Of a stretch of DNA of 64,000 nucleotides, positions 1 through 8,798 are shown in pieces. Origin of the DNA: JBBQXH01 sp963710975 (lineage in GTDB: Bacteria > Actinomycetota > Thermoleophilia > Gaiellales > Gaiellaceae); assembly GCA_963710975.1 (NCBI GenBank), contig CAVQCG010000004.1:558001-622000 (forward strand). The letters are read 5' to 3'. The notes beneath the pieces were generated by a model that saw nothing but the letters and a program-made list of their open reading frames with translations, had not been told where the DNA came from and did not search any database. How positions within the stretch are numbered: the stretch's first letter is position 1; every line of letters begins with the position of its first letter. The position numbers were made by a program, and so were the translations under genes.

Positions 1-850
1 CTTCGACGGCGACAAGGTCGGCGTCTTTTGGGGGAGTCACAAGACACGGTCGTTCTTCTTCGCCGTGCACGAGGACGGTCGTCCCGCGCGGGAGTGGAGC
101 CCGAGTGAGGAGATCACCGATCTCGGGAGCGCGGATGACCACGTGAACCTGAAGAGCGACTCGACCGGCCGCGTCTACGCCGTGGTGAAGACGACCGAGA
201 AGGGGCCCTCCGACACGCTGATCTCCCTACTCGTCCGGGATCCCGATAGCGGCGAATGGTCGGGGCATACGGTGGGAACTGTCTTCGACGATTTCACGCG
301 GGCGATCTGCGTCGTGGACGAGGAGCAGGGCATCGTCTTCGTCATCACGACTCGCCCCGTGCCGGATGCACATGAGGGGGCTGTCCAGATGAAGATGGCG
401 CCGATCGATTCGATCTACTTCGAGCCCGGCGTCGGCATCCCCGTGATTCGCGACGTCCGTGCGCCCGACATGAGCGATGCGACCTCGACGAAGCAGCCGG
501 TGACCAGCCGAACAGGGCTCGTCATCCTCGCCTCGAACAATCTCACGCGGCGCTACTGGCACTCGTTCGTCCCGCTCGAGACGTCGCCCCTCGTCCGGGA
601 CACGGGCGATACGACGACAGCCGTCGAGGCGAGCGGGGCTCCGACCGAAGGATCCTCGTCCCCGACGGCTCGCGAGATGCTGACGAAGGCGGCTCCGGCG
701 CTGCTCGTCGCGTTCGGGCTCCCGCTCTGGCTTCTCGCGTTTGCCGCAATTCGCTCGAATCGGGGCCTCGCTCTCGTCGGGACGTACGGCATCACGCTCG
801 TCGCGGCTGCCGCGGGGATCAGCCTTGCCCTTGCTTTGCTCGTTCTTTGA
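1..850 (+). CDS. C-terminal part of a membrane-anchored protein of unknown function
   Basis: The reading frame is open from base 2, so the true start lies before the window and at least 282 residues are present. The first two thirds look like an extracytoplasmic repeat-type domain with short beta-strand stretches (for example VGVFWGSHKTRSFFF near the start). I do not recognise the family. A threonine/serine/glycine-rich linker follows, then two hydrophobic segments close to the C terminus (around ALLVAFGLPLWLLAFAAI and GITLVAAAAGISLALALLVL). The layout suggests an outside domain tethered by a C-terminal hairpin of two membrane helices. It reads toward the DivIVA-like gene 72 bases downstream, possibly in the same transcript. 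Function unknown. Confidence 0.6.
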   Translation, partial: FDGDKVGVFWGSHKTRSFFFAVHEDGRPAREWSPSEEITDLGSADDHVNLKSDSTGRVYAVVKTTEKGPSDTLISLLVRDPDSGEWSGHTVGTVFDDFTRAICVVDEEQGIVFVITTRPVPDAHEGAVQMKMAPIDSIYFEPGVGIPVIRDVRAPDMSDATSTKQPVTSRTGLVILASNNLTRRYWHSFVPLETSPLVRDTGDTTTAVEASGAPTEGSSSPTAREMLTKAAPALLVAFGLPLWLLAFAAIRSNRGLALVGTYGITLVAAAAGISLALALLVL

Positions 851-921
851 AAGATCCTCTTGTTTTTTCGTCTGTTACGAGTCACTGTGAGAAAGCCGTC
901 GCACCGCTCGAAGGAGGCCAC

Positions 922-1512
922 ATGTCGCACTCGTCCGCCGAAGCCCCTGCGTCCGGGCTGGCACGCAGTTTCCGGGGATACGATCCCGCAGCAGTCGACC
1001 GGATGCTCCGCGACCTGACCTCGCGCTGCGAGTCAGCAGAGCGGGAGCGAGACGAGCTGAAGTCCCGGCTGAAGCAGGTTGAGGCGGACTCCGCCGAGTC
1101 CCGCGATCTCGAGCGTACGCTTCGCAATACGCTCGTCATCGCGCAGCGCTCGGCCGACGAGTTGAAGGAGCAGTCGAGGCTCGAGGCGGAGGCGACGGTC
1201 GAGGAAGCCCGCAACGAGGCACGCGGGATCGTCGGTCAGGCGGAAACGACCCTCGACGGAGCAAAGACCGAAGCGCGCGCGATCGTCGGCGAAACCGAGC
1301 GCCGAGCGGACTTGCTTCGCGCAGAGATCAAGTTGCTCGAGGAGCGCGAGCGCGAGACTCGGAAGCGCTTCTCCGAGCTTCTCCGGTCGACGCTGGCGCA
1401 GCTCGAGGGCACATCGGAGGGCGGACCTGCCGGGAGCACGCTCGTGGACGACCTCAGGCCGTCGGCCGACCGGGTTGGAGAGACCTCAGAGGACCTCGGC
1501 CGGATCTCGTAG
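922..1512 (+). CDS. DivIVA-like coiled-coil protein
   Basis: This 196-residue protein starts at the ATG preceded by AAGGAGG seven bases upstream, one of the few clear Shine-Dalgarno sites in the window. Near the N terminus is a GYDPAAVDRML stretch typical of DivIVA/Wag31-type domains (residues about 19-29). Nearly all the rest, to about residue 165, is charged heptad-like sequence rich in Glu, Arg and Ala, consistent with a long coiled coil. Family members recruit cell-wall or division proteins to curved membrane; this one is shorter than a full Wag31, so a specific role is not claimed. Its last 27 bases overlap the 3' end of the converging minus-strand gene. Confidence 0.7.
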   Translation: MSHSSAEAPASGLARSFRGYDPAAVDRMLRDLTSRCESAERERDELKSRLKQVEADSAESRDLERTLRNTLVIAQRSADELKEQSRLEAEATVEEARNEARGIVGQAETTLDGAKTEARAIVGETERRADLLRAEIKLLEERERETRKRFSELLRSTLAQLEGTSEGGPAGSTLVDDLRPSADRVGETSEDLGRIS

Positions 1513-2437
1513 CGCCCACTCGCCGGTGTCGGGTGCGAGCCCGAGGTTCGGCGTGAAACGGAAGCCTGCCGGGCGGATGCCGGCGGGAAGCTTGAACGAG
1601 AGGTAACCCTCGCAGCGATCGCCCGGCTCGAGGCGGATCTCGCGGAGCGCAGGCTCCATCTTCTGCGCGCCGGTCCGGTAGCTCTCGGCGTCGCTGCCGA
1701 TCACGAACGCCCCGCCGGTCGGCATGTCCTCGAACGTGCCGCCGCCCGGATTGTGCACCTCGAGGAGCACGGCGACGTACCGGTCTGCTCCGATCTCGGT
1801 GGGGCTCCCCACCGGGTCGACGACGTCCCGAATCGTCGCGTCGATCGTCCCGCCCTCCGTCAGAGCGCGAAGGGAGATGGTGTCCCCGATGCCCGCGGCC
1901 GACGCGAGATCCACGAGCTCGGGCTCGTGCACGTCCTCCGGCAGCTCCGCCGGGGTCGCGCGCGGCCTCCTCGGCGGCAGGCGGTGGAATCAGGGCCGCC
2001 GGGAGCGGGGGCACGTCCCACTGCGGCGAGTGATCCCAGGCCTCGACCGGCGGAGGGCGTTCGGGCTCCGCGACCCGCGTCTCCGGCTCGGTCGGAAGGC
2101 CGGGCAACTCGGCGGCGTGCGGCTCGGACACCGCGGGCCTGCGGGCGTCCCCTGCGAGCCGCCTCCCGAACGAGACGAGCGCGCGCGCCGCGAGCGCAAT
2201 GATCACGAGCGCGATCGGCTCGATGACGAACACCTTCAGGAGACCGAGGCGCGTCCGCCCCCACCGATCGGCGTACTCACGATTCCATTCGTCGATCCGG
2301 CCGAGGCCGCTCGAGATCGTCCGTCCGTCGGCGAGATCGAGGATGCCGCCGACGAGGAAGAACCAGGTCGCCGCCAGGGCCGCCGCAACTCCCAGTGCGA
2401 CGGCGATGACGATCACGCCGTACCCGATGATCTTCAT
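1486..2437 (-). CDS. Membrane protein with C-terminal DUF4352-like domain (one frameshift)
   Basis: The N terminus (MKIIGYGVIVIAVALGVAAA) and a second hydrophobic stretch around residues 60-85 are membrane segments. A proline/glutamate-rich linker leads to a C-terminal domain of about 150 residues with the feel of DUF4352/immunoglobulin-like secreted domains (phrases such as YVAVLLEVHNPGGGTF and LEPGDRCEGYLSFKLP). The two halves lie in different frames. Near base 1960 a one-base insertion in a GCGCGC run separates ...EEAAR from TPAELPEDVHEPEL, and removing it joins them cleanly. The gene is last in the minus-strand run after the TPP enzyme (60-base gap). Function unknown; the frameshift is probably a sequence error. 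Confidence 0.55.
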
Positions 2438-2497
2438 GATCCACGCGCCCGGATGGGCGTACGGAACGGGTTCGGCGCGGGCGGGTCGATCTCCTGG

Positions 2498-4200
2498 CTA
2501 GCGCTCGCCGATCCCGAACGGCAGATGGGCGAGGGCGCGGTCACGTCTCGCTTTGACGGTTCCCTTCCGTCGCGACGCCCGTGCGGGCCCTTCGGCTTCG
2601 ACGCGCACTTCCGCCACGGTCACGCCCGGACGGTCGAGAACCTCGGCGAGCGCTGCGTCGACGGGGCCCTCCAGGCGAGCGTGTCCGACGTGATAGGCGC
2701 GAGCGAGATCCCGGAGTGTCGTGGGTGGCAGGTCGATCCCGAACTCGTGGCCGACCCCGGCGAGTTGCTGGAGCCGGATCAGCCCGTACCGGCCGTCGGT
2801 GAGCACGATGACGGACAGGCGGACGCCTTCGCGTGCCGCCGTTGCGAGCTCGGAGGGCGAGACAGCGAGCCCGCCGTCCCCGATCAGGGCGACGACGTGG
2901 CGGTCGGGTGCCGCGAGCGCGGCGCCGACGGCGGCCGGAAGCCCGAAGCCCATGGCCTGGAAGTCGGTCGGAACGATCAGGCCTCGGGGCTCGAGGACGT
3001 CGAAGTGCCGTCGCGCGAGGTACTGATGCAAGCCAGAGTCGGTGACGAGGCACGCGGTCGCGGGGGAGAGCCCGGCGCAGCGCCCCGAAGAACGCGTCGA
3101 AGCGATTCGGGACGAGCTCGGGAAGCGTCGACTCTGGCCCCTGTCCCACTCGCGAGCGTCGCAGCGAGGCGGCGGCCCGTGCGATGTCGTCCGCGATCCA
3201 GCCGGAGACGTGTCGCGGGTTGGCCTCGAGCAACGCCGCGAGCAGTCCCGGAACATCGCCGGCGGCGCTCACGCGGGCCGGATAGTTCATGCCGAGGACC
3301 TCGGGCGAGGCATCGACGTGAACGAGCTTCTCGCGAGGGAGGCGAAGCTTGAAGCCCGCTGCCCCGTTGTGGCCGAGCTTGCAGCCGAGAGCGAGCACGA
3401 GATCACAGCTCTCGATCAGAGCGTTGAGCTCGTCGATCCCGCCGCCGACGGGGTCGTACGGCAGCACCAGGGGGTGGTCCTCGGGAAGGACGCCCCGTGC
3501 CGAGGTCGTCGCGACCACCGGCGCCGGGAGACGCTCGGCGAGCTCCCGGAGCAGATCCGGTGCCGCGGCCGCACCCTGGCCTGCATAGATGAGAACCCGG
3601 GTTGCGCGGGTGAGCTCGCCAGCGAGTCGGGCGACGAGCTCCGGATCGGCGGTCGGCTCACCCTGACCGGACGCGGCCTGTCCGGGCGGGGCCATGCCGG
3701 CGAGGGCCGACGGTGACAGCTCGACGAGGACGGGTCCCGGCTCGCCGCCGCGAGCGAGGGCGAACGCATGCCGTAGCACCGGTGAGATCTCGTGTGGCCG
3801 ATCGGCACGTACCGTCCCCTTGACGACCGGTGCAGCCATCGTGGCCTGGTCGATGGCCTGGAGCTGAAACGCCGAGCCGGGGCTCTCCGCCGGCGTTCCG
3901 GTCAGATGGACGATCGGTACGGAGTCGAGCCGAGCCTCGGCGAGCGCGGGGAGCGCGTACGCGAATCCGGGGCCGGGAATCGTCAGCAGGACGCCGGGCC
4001 GGCCGGAGATTCTGGCGTAGCCGTTGGCCATGAAGCCGCCCGCGAGCTCGCTGGCCGGAACCACGGTGCGCAGGCCTGGATCGACGGAGCGCCTCGAACA
4101 GGCTGACGTTCTGCGTGCCCGGGAGGGCGAACACGGTTCGCACGCCGAGCGCCTCGAGCTCCGCGCACACCTGCCCACTGCCGCGGAGGCGCGCCGTCAC
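2498..4200 (-). CDS. Thiamine-diphosphate-dependent decarboxylase/acetolactate-synthase-family enzyme (two frameshifts)
   Basis: Joined across two one-base shifts (near 4087 and 3060) the protein is about 566 residues, the usual size of the acetolactate synthase/benzoylformate decarboxylase family. The N-terminal domain starts with QVCAELEALGVRTVFALPGT, followed by the conserved catalytic glutamate region (VVPASELAGGFMANGYARIS). The C-terminal cofactor domain has GDGGLAVSPSELATA and then LTDGRYGLI, where the usual Asn metal ligand of the GDG...NN motif appears to be Asp. The start is a GTG that overlaps the stop of the upstream ATP-grasp gene as GTGA, so the two are translationally coupled. 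Substrate is unknown: members decarboxylate or condense 2-oxo acids. It is not accompanied by an ilvN regulatory subunit, which argues against a housekeeping acetolactate synthase. Confidence 0.75.
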
Positions 4201-5447
4201 TGCCGCCGGCGCGTTGCCTGGCGAAGTCGCCGGGCCGATCGCGCGACCGCCGGCATCGGATCGTTCCAGCGGAGAATCGCCGTACGAGCACCTGCGACGG
4301 ACCGGATCCAGGCGGGGAACCCGAGGGCATGCTCGTCCCGAAGCGCGAGGAATGCGCGGAGATCCTGTCCGAGGAAGACGAACCGCTCGCCGAGTCGATA
4401 CTCGCCGATGGGGTCGACGGGGAGCCCGAGAGCGTCACGATGCGCGAGCCGGCAGACGTCGACCCCGCAGAGCGCCGCGAACTCGACGTACCACCAGGCG
4501 CGGGTGTTGATCTCGATGATGCGCAGGACGCCGTCCCGCGCATCGAGCTTGAACTCGGCGCTGAAGATTCCGCGATACCCGACGTCCGCGAGCAGCCTGT
4601 CGAGGTCGCCGACCGCCTGCGATACCTCCGAGAGCGGGACGCTCACCATGATGCTCGAGTTGCCGAAGTCAGTCGGGTACATGCGGATCCGGCGCCGCGC
4701 GAAGCGCGCCGCAACGACGCCTTTGCGATCGACGAAGCCGTCGATGAAGTAGTGCGACGTGGCGGGCCCGGGAACGTACTCCTGGAGGACAGCCTCGAGA
4801 CCCACCTCCTCCATCTCGGCGTACCGGGCCCGAGCATCCGCTCGGTCGCTCAGGGAGAAGGCCTTGCAATGGAATCGCTGATTGAAAAGGTGCGACGTAC
4901 GCGGCTTCAGGAAGAAGCGCGGGAGGTCGGCGTCCGAGACCGAGTCGAGGTCATCGGCCGAATCGACGAGAATCGTTCTCGGGTGCGGCACGGCGGACTG
5001 CGCGAGCTGCGTCGCGAAAGCCCCCTTGTCGACGAAGGCGTCGATGATTGCCTGCGACGGCATGCTGACGGGGAACCTTCTTGCGGTCGCCGGGGGAAGC
5101 GCCGTGACGGCCTCACACCACGCGTCGCTGCAGGGGGTCAGAACGGCGCGTTCCAGCGGGAGCTGCTCGAGGGTGCCGACGAGCTCGCCGGGCTCGACAG
5201 TCGCCGGGACGTAGCCGTGCAGTGACTTCGCCCACCGCGAGCGTGCCGCGAAGTCGCCCTCGCGTCCGATGAGATACGGCCGGATCCCGGCACGCCCGAG
5301 ACATCTGACCGTGCCAAGCGCTGTGACGTCGGCACCGAGGACGAGTGCGGGGGTCCCTGTCTCGATCAGGTCGGCAGCGCGGGCCTGCTCCCCGGCGCTC
5401 CGCGAAACGGGCGCTTCGACGGGTGTCAGAATGCCGGGACGCGCCAT
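4197..5447 (-). CDS. ATP-grasp ligase-like protein
   Basis: A 416-residue protein with a Rossmann-like N-terminal part (PALVLGADVTALGTVRCLG near residue 33) and an ATP-grasp core. The core shows an ATP-lysine stretch (FFLKPRTSH, about residue 176), an adenine-loop-like LQEYVPGPATSHYF (about 225) and the metal-binding IIEINTRAWW (about 305). The family joins a carboxylate to an amine or other nucleophile through an acyl phosphate. The gene shares a GTGA overlap with the thiamine-diphosphate enzyme, so the two products probably act in one pathway, perhaps a ligation after a 2-oxo acid is decarboxylated or condensed. Substrate cannot be read from sequence. A 58-base gap separates it from the upstream hydrolase gene. 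Confidence 0.7.
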   Translation of the reverse strand: MARPGILTPVEAPVSRSAGEQARAADLIETGTPALVLGADVTALGTVRCLGRAGIRPYLIGREGDFAARSRWAKSLHGYVPATVEPGELVGTLEQLPLERAVLTPCSDAWCEAVTALPPATARRFPVSMPSQAIIDAFVDKGAFATQLAQSAVPHPRTILVDSADDLDSVSDADLPRFFLKPRTSHLFNQRFHCKAFSLSDRADARARYAEMEEVGLEAVLQEYVPGPATSHYFIDGFVDRKGVVAARFARRRIRMYPTDFGNSSIMVSVPLSEVSQAVGDLDRLLADVGYRGIFSAEFKLDARDGVLRIIEINTRAWWYVEFAALCGVDVCRLAHRDALGLPVDPIGEYRLGERFVFLGQDLRAFLALRDEHALGFPAWIRSVAGARTAILRWNDPMPAVARSARRLRQATRRRQ

Positions 5448-5505
5448 GTCGCAAGCCTTATCGGCAGGACCGTCCCGCAGGGTTAGAGTCCGGCGACCGG
5501 GTGGT

Positions 5506-6216
5506 TCAGATCTGGACGACGAGCCCGTCGATCGCGCGTTCCACGCCGGGCGGGGTCGGGAGCTCGGCGGGCCGGTGCGTGAGCATCGTCCGGGGGTTCC
5601 CCACCGCGATCGCCTCGGCCGCCGAGAGGTGACCGCGAGGCGTCGCGTCCTCGCCCGCATCGGTGAGCGTCGCCTCGCAGAGAAAGAGATCTGCCTCTGC
5701 GGCGAGCACCGGCAGGCTGTCGCAGGGGCCCGTGTCTCCCGAATAGGCCAGCACTTCGTCACCGGGCCCTTCCACGCGGAATCCGAACGCCTCGATGTCA
5801 TAGTGGCGCATCGGCTCGGCAACCAGCCGGAAGCCTGCGGCCTCGAACGGGACCTGCGGCTCGTAGTCGGCGATCTCGAACGTCTCTTCGAACATTCCCG
5901 GATGGCCCCACCAGCCAGCGAACGTATCGAGCTCGCGCCGGCCGGTCGGCGGAAGCCAGAGAACCGGCTTGTGGGGTAGGCCGCCGTGCTTCGTGAACCA
6001 GACCCATGGCACGAGGTCGCCCCAGTGATCGAGGTGGAAATGCGTGATCGCGATCGCGTCGACGGCGAGAAGACCGTTGGTGCGGAGCCGCGACAGGACG
6101 CCTGGGCCGCAGTCGAGGAGCAACCGTCCGCCCGCCTCGACGACGTAGCCGGAGTGCGCGCTACCCGGGTTCGGCCACGCGGGCGAGGAGCCGATGACGG
6201 TGAGTTGCACCCCCAT
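5506..6216 (-). CDS. Metallo-beta-lactamase-fold hydrolase
   Basis: This 236-residue protein has the metal site H-x-H-x-D-H at residues 59-64 (THFHLDHWGDL). Further metal-ligand regions are visible as SGDTGPC (about 155), a Glu-Ala-Thr segment and a C-terminal THRP. The size and the opening VIGSSPAWPNPGSAHSGYVV match the RNase Z/cyclic phosphodiesterase-like branch of the fold rather than beta-lactamases. It begins at an ATG only 12 bases from the ATG of the divergent B12-binding gene, so both promoters must lie within or across the two coding regions. It leads the minus-strand run of ATP-grasp, thiamine-diphosphate enzyme and DUF4352-like protein. Substrate unknown. Confidence 0.75.
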   Translation of the reverse strand: MGVQLTVIGSSPAWPNPGSAHSGYVVEAGGRLLLDCGPGVLSRLRTNGLLAVDAIAITHFHLDHWGDLVPWVWFTKHGGLPHKPVLWLPPTGRRELDTFAGWWGHPGMFEETFEIADYEPQVPFEAAGFRLVAEPMRHYDIEAFGFRVEGPGDEVLAYSGDTGPCDSLPVLAAEADLFLCEATLTDAGEDATPRGHLSAAEAIAVGNPRTMLTHRPAELPTPPGVERAIDGLVVQI

Positions 6217-6221
6217 ATACT
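6216..6221 (+). promoter_or_regulatory. Likely -10 box (TATACT) for leaderless B12-binding gene
   Basis: A near-consensus TATACT ends seven bases before the ATG at 6229, which would place the transcription start at or next to the start codon. There is no Shine-Dalgarno sequence and no room for one. The same spacing recurs at other genes in this window, which supports the call. No convincing -35 is seen. Confidence 0.45.
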
Positions 6222-6228
6222 TGCGTAC

Positions 6229-6630
6229 ATGGGCCGGCCGATACGCGTCGTGGTTGCGAAGCCGGGCCTCGACGGTCATGACAGGGGGGCAAAAGTCATT
6301 GCGCGCTCCCTTCGCGATGCGGGCTTCGAGGTGATCTACACGGGTCTTCATCAAACGCCGGAGCAGATCGTCGAGACGGCGATCCAGGAGGATGCAGACG
6401 TCGTCGGTATCTCGATTCTCTCCGGCGCGCACATGACGCTCGTCCCGCGAATCCTCGATCTGCTGCGTGAGAACGGTGCCGAGGACGTGATCGTGGTCGT
6501 CGGCGGGACGATTCCACGGGATGACGTCGTCGCTCTCAAGGAGCTCGGGGTCGCAGAGATCTTCACGCCGGGTGCGCCGCTCTCGGAGATCGTCGATTTC
6601 CTGCGCGAACGGGTCCCCGCGTCAGCGTGA
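6229..6630 (+). CDS. Methylmalonyl-CoA mutase C-terminal (cobalamin-binding) subunit
   Basis: A 133-residue stand-alone B12-binding domain. It has the D-x-H-x-x-G signature as GLDGHDRGAK (residues 13-22), with His17 as the expected cobalt ligand, then GISILSGAHM (about 62-71) and VVGGTIP (about 94-100), which line the nucleotide-tail pocket. This is the alpha-small subunit of mutases encoded as two chains; the large catalytic subunit is not in the window. The next gene is a crotonase ten bases downstream, fitting acyl-CoA metabolism such as propionyl-CoA or methylmalonyl-CoA handling. It is divergent from the hydrolase gene with only 12 bases between start codons. Confidence 0.9.
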   Translation: MGRPIRVVVAKPGLDGHDRGAKVIARSLRDAGFEVIYTGLHQTPEQIVETAIQEDADVVGISILSGAHMTLVPRILDLLRENGAEDVIVVVGGTIPRDDVVALKELGVAEIFTPGAPLSEIVDFLRERVPASA

Positions 6631-6640
6631 GTCACGACTG

Positions 6641-7414
6641 ATGCCGATCGACGTCGAGCGCTCCGGCGGCACCGCGACGGTCACGGTGAATCGACCCGAA
6701 GCGATGAATGCCCTCGATCTGCCGCACGCCGGAGAGTTGTGCGACCGCCTCGAGGAGCTTGCGTCGGACGGAGACGTTCGATCGGTTCTCCTCACCGGCG
6801 CGGGTGAGAAGGCGTTCATCGCGGGCGCCGACATCAAGTACATGCACGGCCTGACCGTCCTCGAGGCCCGGCGATGGGGGGAGCTGGGCCACCGGATCGG
6901 GGAGCTGCTCGAGACCATGTCGAAGCCCACCGTCGCTGCCATCAACGGCTATGCGCTCGGCGGTGGGTGTGAGGTTGCGCTGGCGTGCGACATCCGGCTC
7001 GCATCCTCGCGGGCGCGCCTTGGCCAGCCCGAAGTGAACCTCGGGATCTTTCCGGGATGGGGCGGAAGCCTCCGGCTCGCGCGGACGACGTCGCTCGGAT
7101 TCGCCAAGGAGCTCATCCTCACCGGCCGCATGGTCGAGGCAGACGAGGCTCTTGCCCGGGGTCTCGTAAACGCGGTGCACCAACCCGACGAGCTGATGCC
7201 ACGGGCGCTCGAGCTGTGTCACGCCTTCGCGACGAAGAGCCCGCTGGCGCTCGCCTACGCGAAGGAAGCAACGAACCTCGCGCTCCAGGGCGACCATCGC
7301 GCGAACCTCGAGACCGAGGCGCGCCTCTTCGCGATGCTCTTCTCCACCGAGGATCAGAAAGAGGGGATGGCGGCCTTCTCGGAGAAGCGCGAGCCCGAGT
7401 TCCGGGGGCGGTGA
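6641..7414 (+). CDS. Enoyl-CoA hydratase/isomerase (crotonase) family protein
   Basis: This 257-residue protein has normal crotonase length. The oxyanion-hole segments are present as FIAGADIKYM and INGYALGGGCEVALACDIRL, and the second catalytic glutamate region as GQPEVNLGIFPGWGGSLRL, so both acid/base glutamates of true hydratases appear to be there. It probably hydrates 2-enoyl-CoA in fatty-acid or branched-chain degradation, in line with the B12 mutase subunit upstream and the ETF genes further on. The start is the ATG at 6641, ten bases after the upstream stop. Its last codons and stop (FRGR-stop region) are the beginning of the tandem repeat described separately. Confidence 0.88.
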   Translation: MPIDVERSGGTATVTVNRPEAMNALDLPHAGELCDRLEELASDGDVRSVLLTGAGEKAFIAGADIKYMHGLTVLEARRWGELGHRIGELLETMSKPTVAAINGYALGGGCEVALACDIRLASSRARLGQPEVNLGIFPGWGGSLRLARTTSLGFAKELILTGRMVEADEALARGLVNAVHQPDELMPRALELCHAFATKSPLALAYAKEATNLALQGDHRANLETEARLFAMLFSTEDQKEGMAAFSEKREPEFRGR

Positions 7415-7594
7415 CCTGCAAGGAGCGGAGCGACGCGCAGTGGACGGCAAAGCCGGCCACGAAGGCTCACGGCTGCGCAGCAGCCGAACGGGGGCGTCCC
7501 CGGGTTCCGGGGGCGGTGACCTGCACGGAGCGGAGCGACGCGCAGTGGACGGCAAAGCCGGCCACGAAGGCTCACGGCTGCGCAGCAGCCGAAC
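7400..7594 (+). repeat. Tandem repeat, two copies of about 90 bp with a 105-bp period
   Basis: Bases 7400-7489 and 7505-7594 are almost identical (one clear A/C difference near 7420 and 7525). The first copy contains the last codons and stop of the crotonase, so the second copy carries a duplicated gene end. A 27-base core (7436-7462, around GGACGGCAAAGCCGGCC) resembles 29739-29765 behind atpG, with 22 of 27 positions equal and all differences transitions. This suggests a dispersed intergenic repeat family. Confidence 0.8.
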
Positions 7595-7685
7595 ACCCCG
7601 GTCGGGGGCGTCGCTTCGCTCCTTGGGATACGCCGGCTGGCGCCGGCTGGCCTTCGCGCCCTGGCGGGCTGCGCCCGCGGTCGCT

Positions 7686-7713
7686 GCAAGGCCGGCCTCT
7701 CGGCCGGCCTTGC
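7686..7713 (+). terminator. Perfect 12-bp hairpin upstream of the thi riboswitch
   Basis: GCAAGGCCGGCC and GGCCGGCCTTGC pair perfectly around a TCTC loop. There is no T-run, so it may stop transcription only weakly or in a Rho-assisted way. Its position, between the crotonase repeats and the TPP riboswitch, suits a boundary between two transcripts. Confidence 0.55.
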
Positions 7714-7721
7714 TAGCCTGA

Positions 7722-7809
7722 CCGAGCGGGAGTCCCTTACGGGGGCTGAGAGGTGGCCACGAGGCTGCGACCGGCGAACCTGATCTGGGTCATGCCAGCG
7801 GAGGGAGCG
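7722..7809 (+). promoter_or_regulatory. TPP riboswitch (THI element)
   Basis: The conserved parts of the thiamine pyrophosphate aptamer are readable in order: a GGGAGTCCC...GGGGGCTGAGAGG P2/P3 arm with the CTGAGA signature, CTGCGACC, then ACCTGATCTGGGTCATGCCAGCG and GGAGGGAG. The aptamer ends two or three bases before the thiG ATG. The ribosome-binding GGAGGGAG is part of the 3' side of the aptamer, so ligand binding would be expected to block translation of thiG. Confidence 0.93.
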
Positions 7810-7811
7810 GG

Positions 7812-8592
7812 ATGAGCGACAACGATCCACTCGTGATCGCGGGCCGGACATTCCGGTCGCGGCTGATCACCGGAACGGGAAAGTACGACACGTTCGAGAC
7901 GATGCGCGATGCGATCGTCGAGTCGCGGTGCGAGATGGTCACCGTGGCGGTGCGACGGATCGACTTCGACTCACCCGGGGAGGACATCACGAGCTTTCTC
8001 CCGGACGACGTGCTCCTTCTTCCGAACACGTCGGGGGCGGCGACCGCGGAGGAGGCCCTTCGGATCGCCCGGCTCGCGCGCGCCGGCGGGCTGCCGGACT
8101 GGATCAAGCTCGAGGTCATCCCCGATCCGCGGTATCTGCTTCCGGACCCCGTCGGAACGTTGAGGGCCGCCGAGCTTCTCGTTGCCGACGGGTTCACGGT
8201 TCTCCCGTACGTGATGCCTGGACCCGGCGCTCGCGAAACAGCTCGAGGACGCCGGCTGCGCGACCGTCATGCCCCTCGCAGCACCGATCGGCTCAGGGCG
8301 GGGCCTCAAGCTCCTCGAGGCGATCCGGATCATGATCGAGCAGGCGACCGTGCCCGTGGTCGTCGACGCGGGCCTCGGCGCGCCGTCGCACGCCGCCGAG
8401 GCGATGGAGCTCGGGGCCGACGCTGTGCTCGTGAACACTGCGATTGCACGGGCCGGAGATCCGGTGGCAATGGCCAGGGGCTTTCGCCTCGGCGTGGAGG
8501 CAGGTCGGACTGCCTACCTCGCCGGTGTCATGGAGGAGCATGTCGAGGCGGTCGCGTCGAGCCCGACCGTCGGAGCCGTGTCCGGGCCGTGA
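7812..8592 (+). CDS. thiG: Thiazole synthase ThiG (one frameshift)
   Basis: ThiG builds the thiazole phosphate of thiamine from deoxyxylulose phosphate, glycine-imine and ThiS thiocarboxylate. Visible marks are RSRLITGTGKY at the N terminus, the Schiff-base lysine in DWIKLEVIPD, and the phosphate-binding C-terminal GLGAPSHAAEAMELGADAV followed by LVNTAIA. A single extra G near base 8222 (CCTGGACCC, where CCTGACCC restores MPDPALAKQLED) breaks the frame; without it the protein is about 259 residues, normal for ThiG. The gene sits directly behind a TPP riboswitch and its stop overlaps the GTG of thiS. The shift is probably a sequence error because both halves are fully conserved. Confidence 0.9.
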
Positions 8593-8789
8593 CCTGTACG
8601 GTCAACGGGAAGGCGCACGAGCTCGAGCCCGGCGAGACCGTCAACCGCCTCCTCGACCGCCTCGGTCTCGAGGGACGCTACGCGCTCGTCGAGCTGAACA
8701 GCGAGGCCCTGGAGCGGATCGCCTACGCGACGACCGAGCTCGCCGACGGAGATGTCGTCATCGTGGCGCGACCGGTAGCGGGCGGCTAG
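8589..8789 (+). CDS. thiS: Sulfur carrier protein ThiS
   Basis: A 66-residue ubiquitin-like protein that starts at a GTG overlapping the thiG stop (GTGA) and ends in the required Gly-Gly (RPVAGG). The start TCTVNGKAHEL and the middle VELNSEAL match the beta-grasp sulfur carrier family. The C-terminal thiocarboxylate donates sulfur to ThiG. Order thiG-thiS-thiE under a TPP riboswitch leaves no real alternative. Confidence 0.93.
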   Translation: MTCTVNGKAHELEPGETVNRLLDRLGLEGRYALVELNSEALERIAYATTELADGDVVIVARPVAGG

Positions 8790-8798
8790 CGTTCAGAG

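Noticed and set aside
7400..7594. Possible CRISPR array
   Set aside because: There are only two copies of about 90 bp with a 105-bp period, one overlapping a gene end; no short regular repeats with unique spacers and no cas genes.
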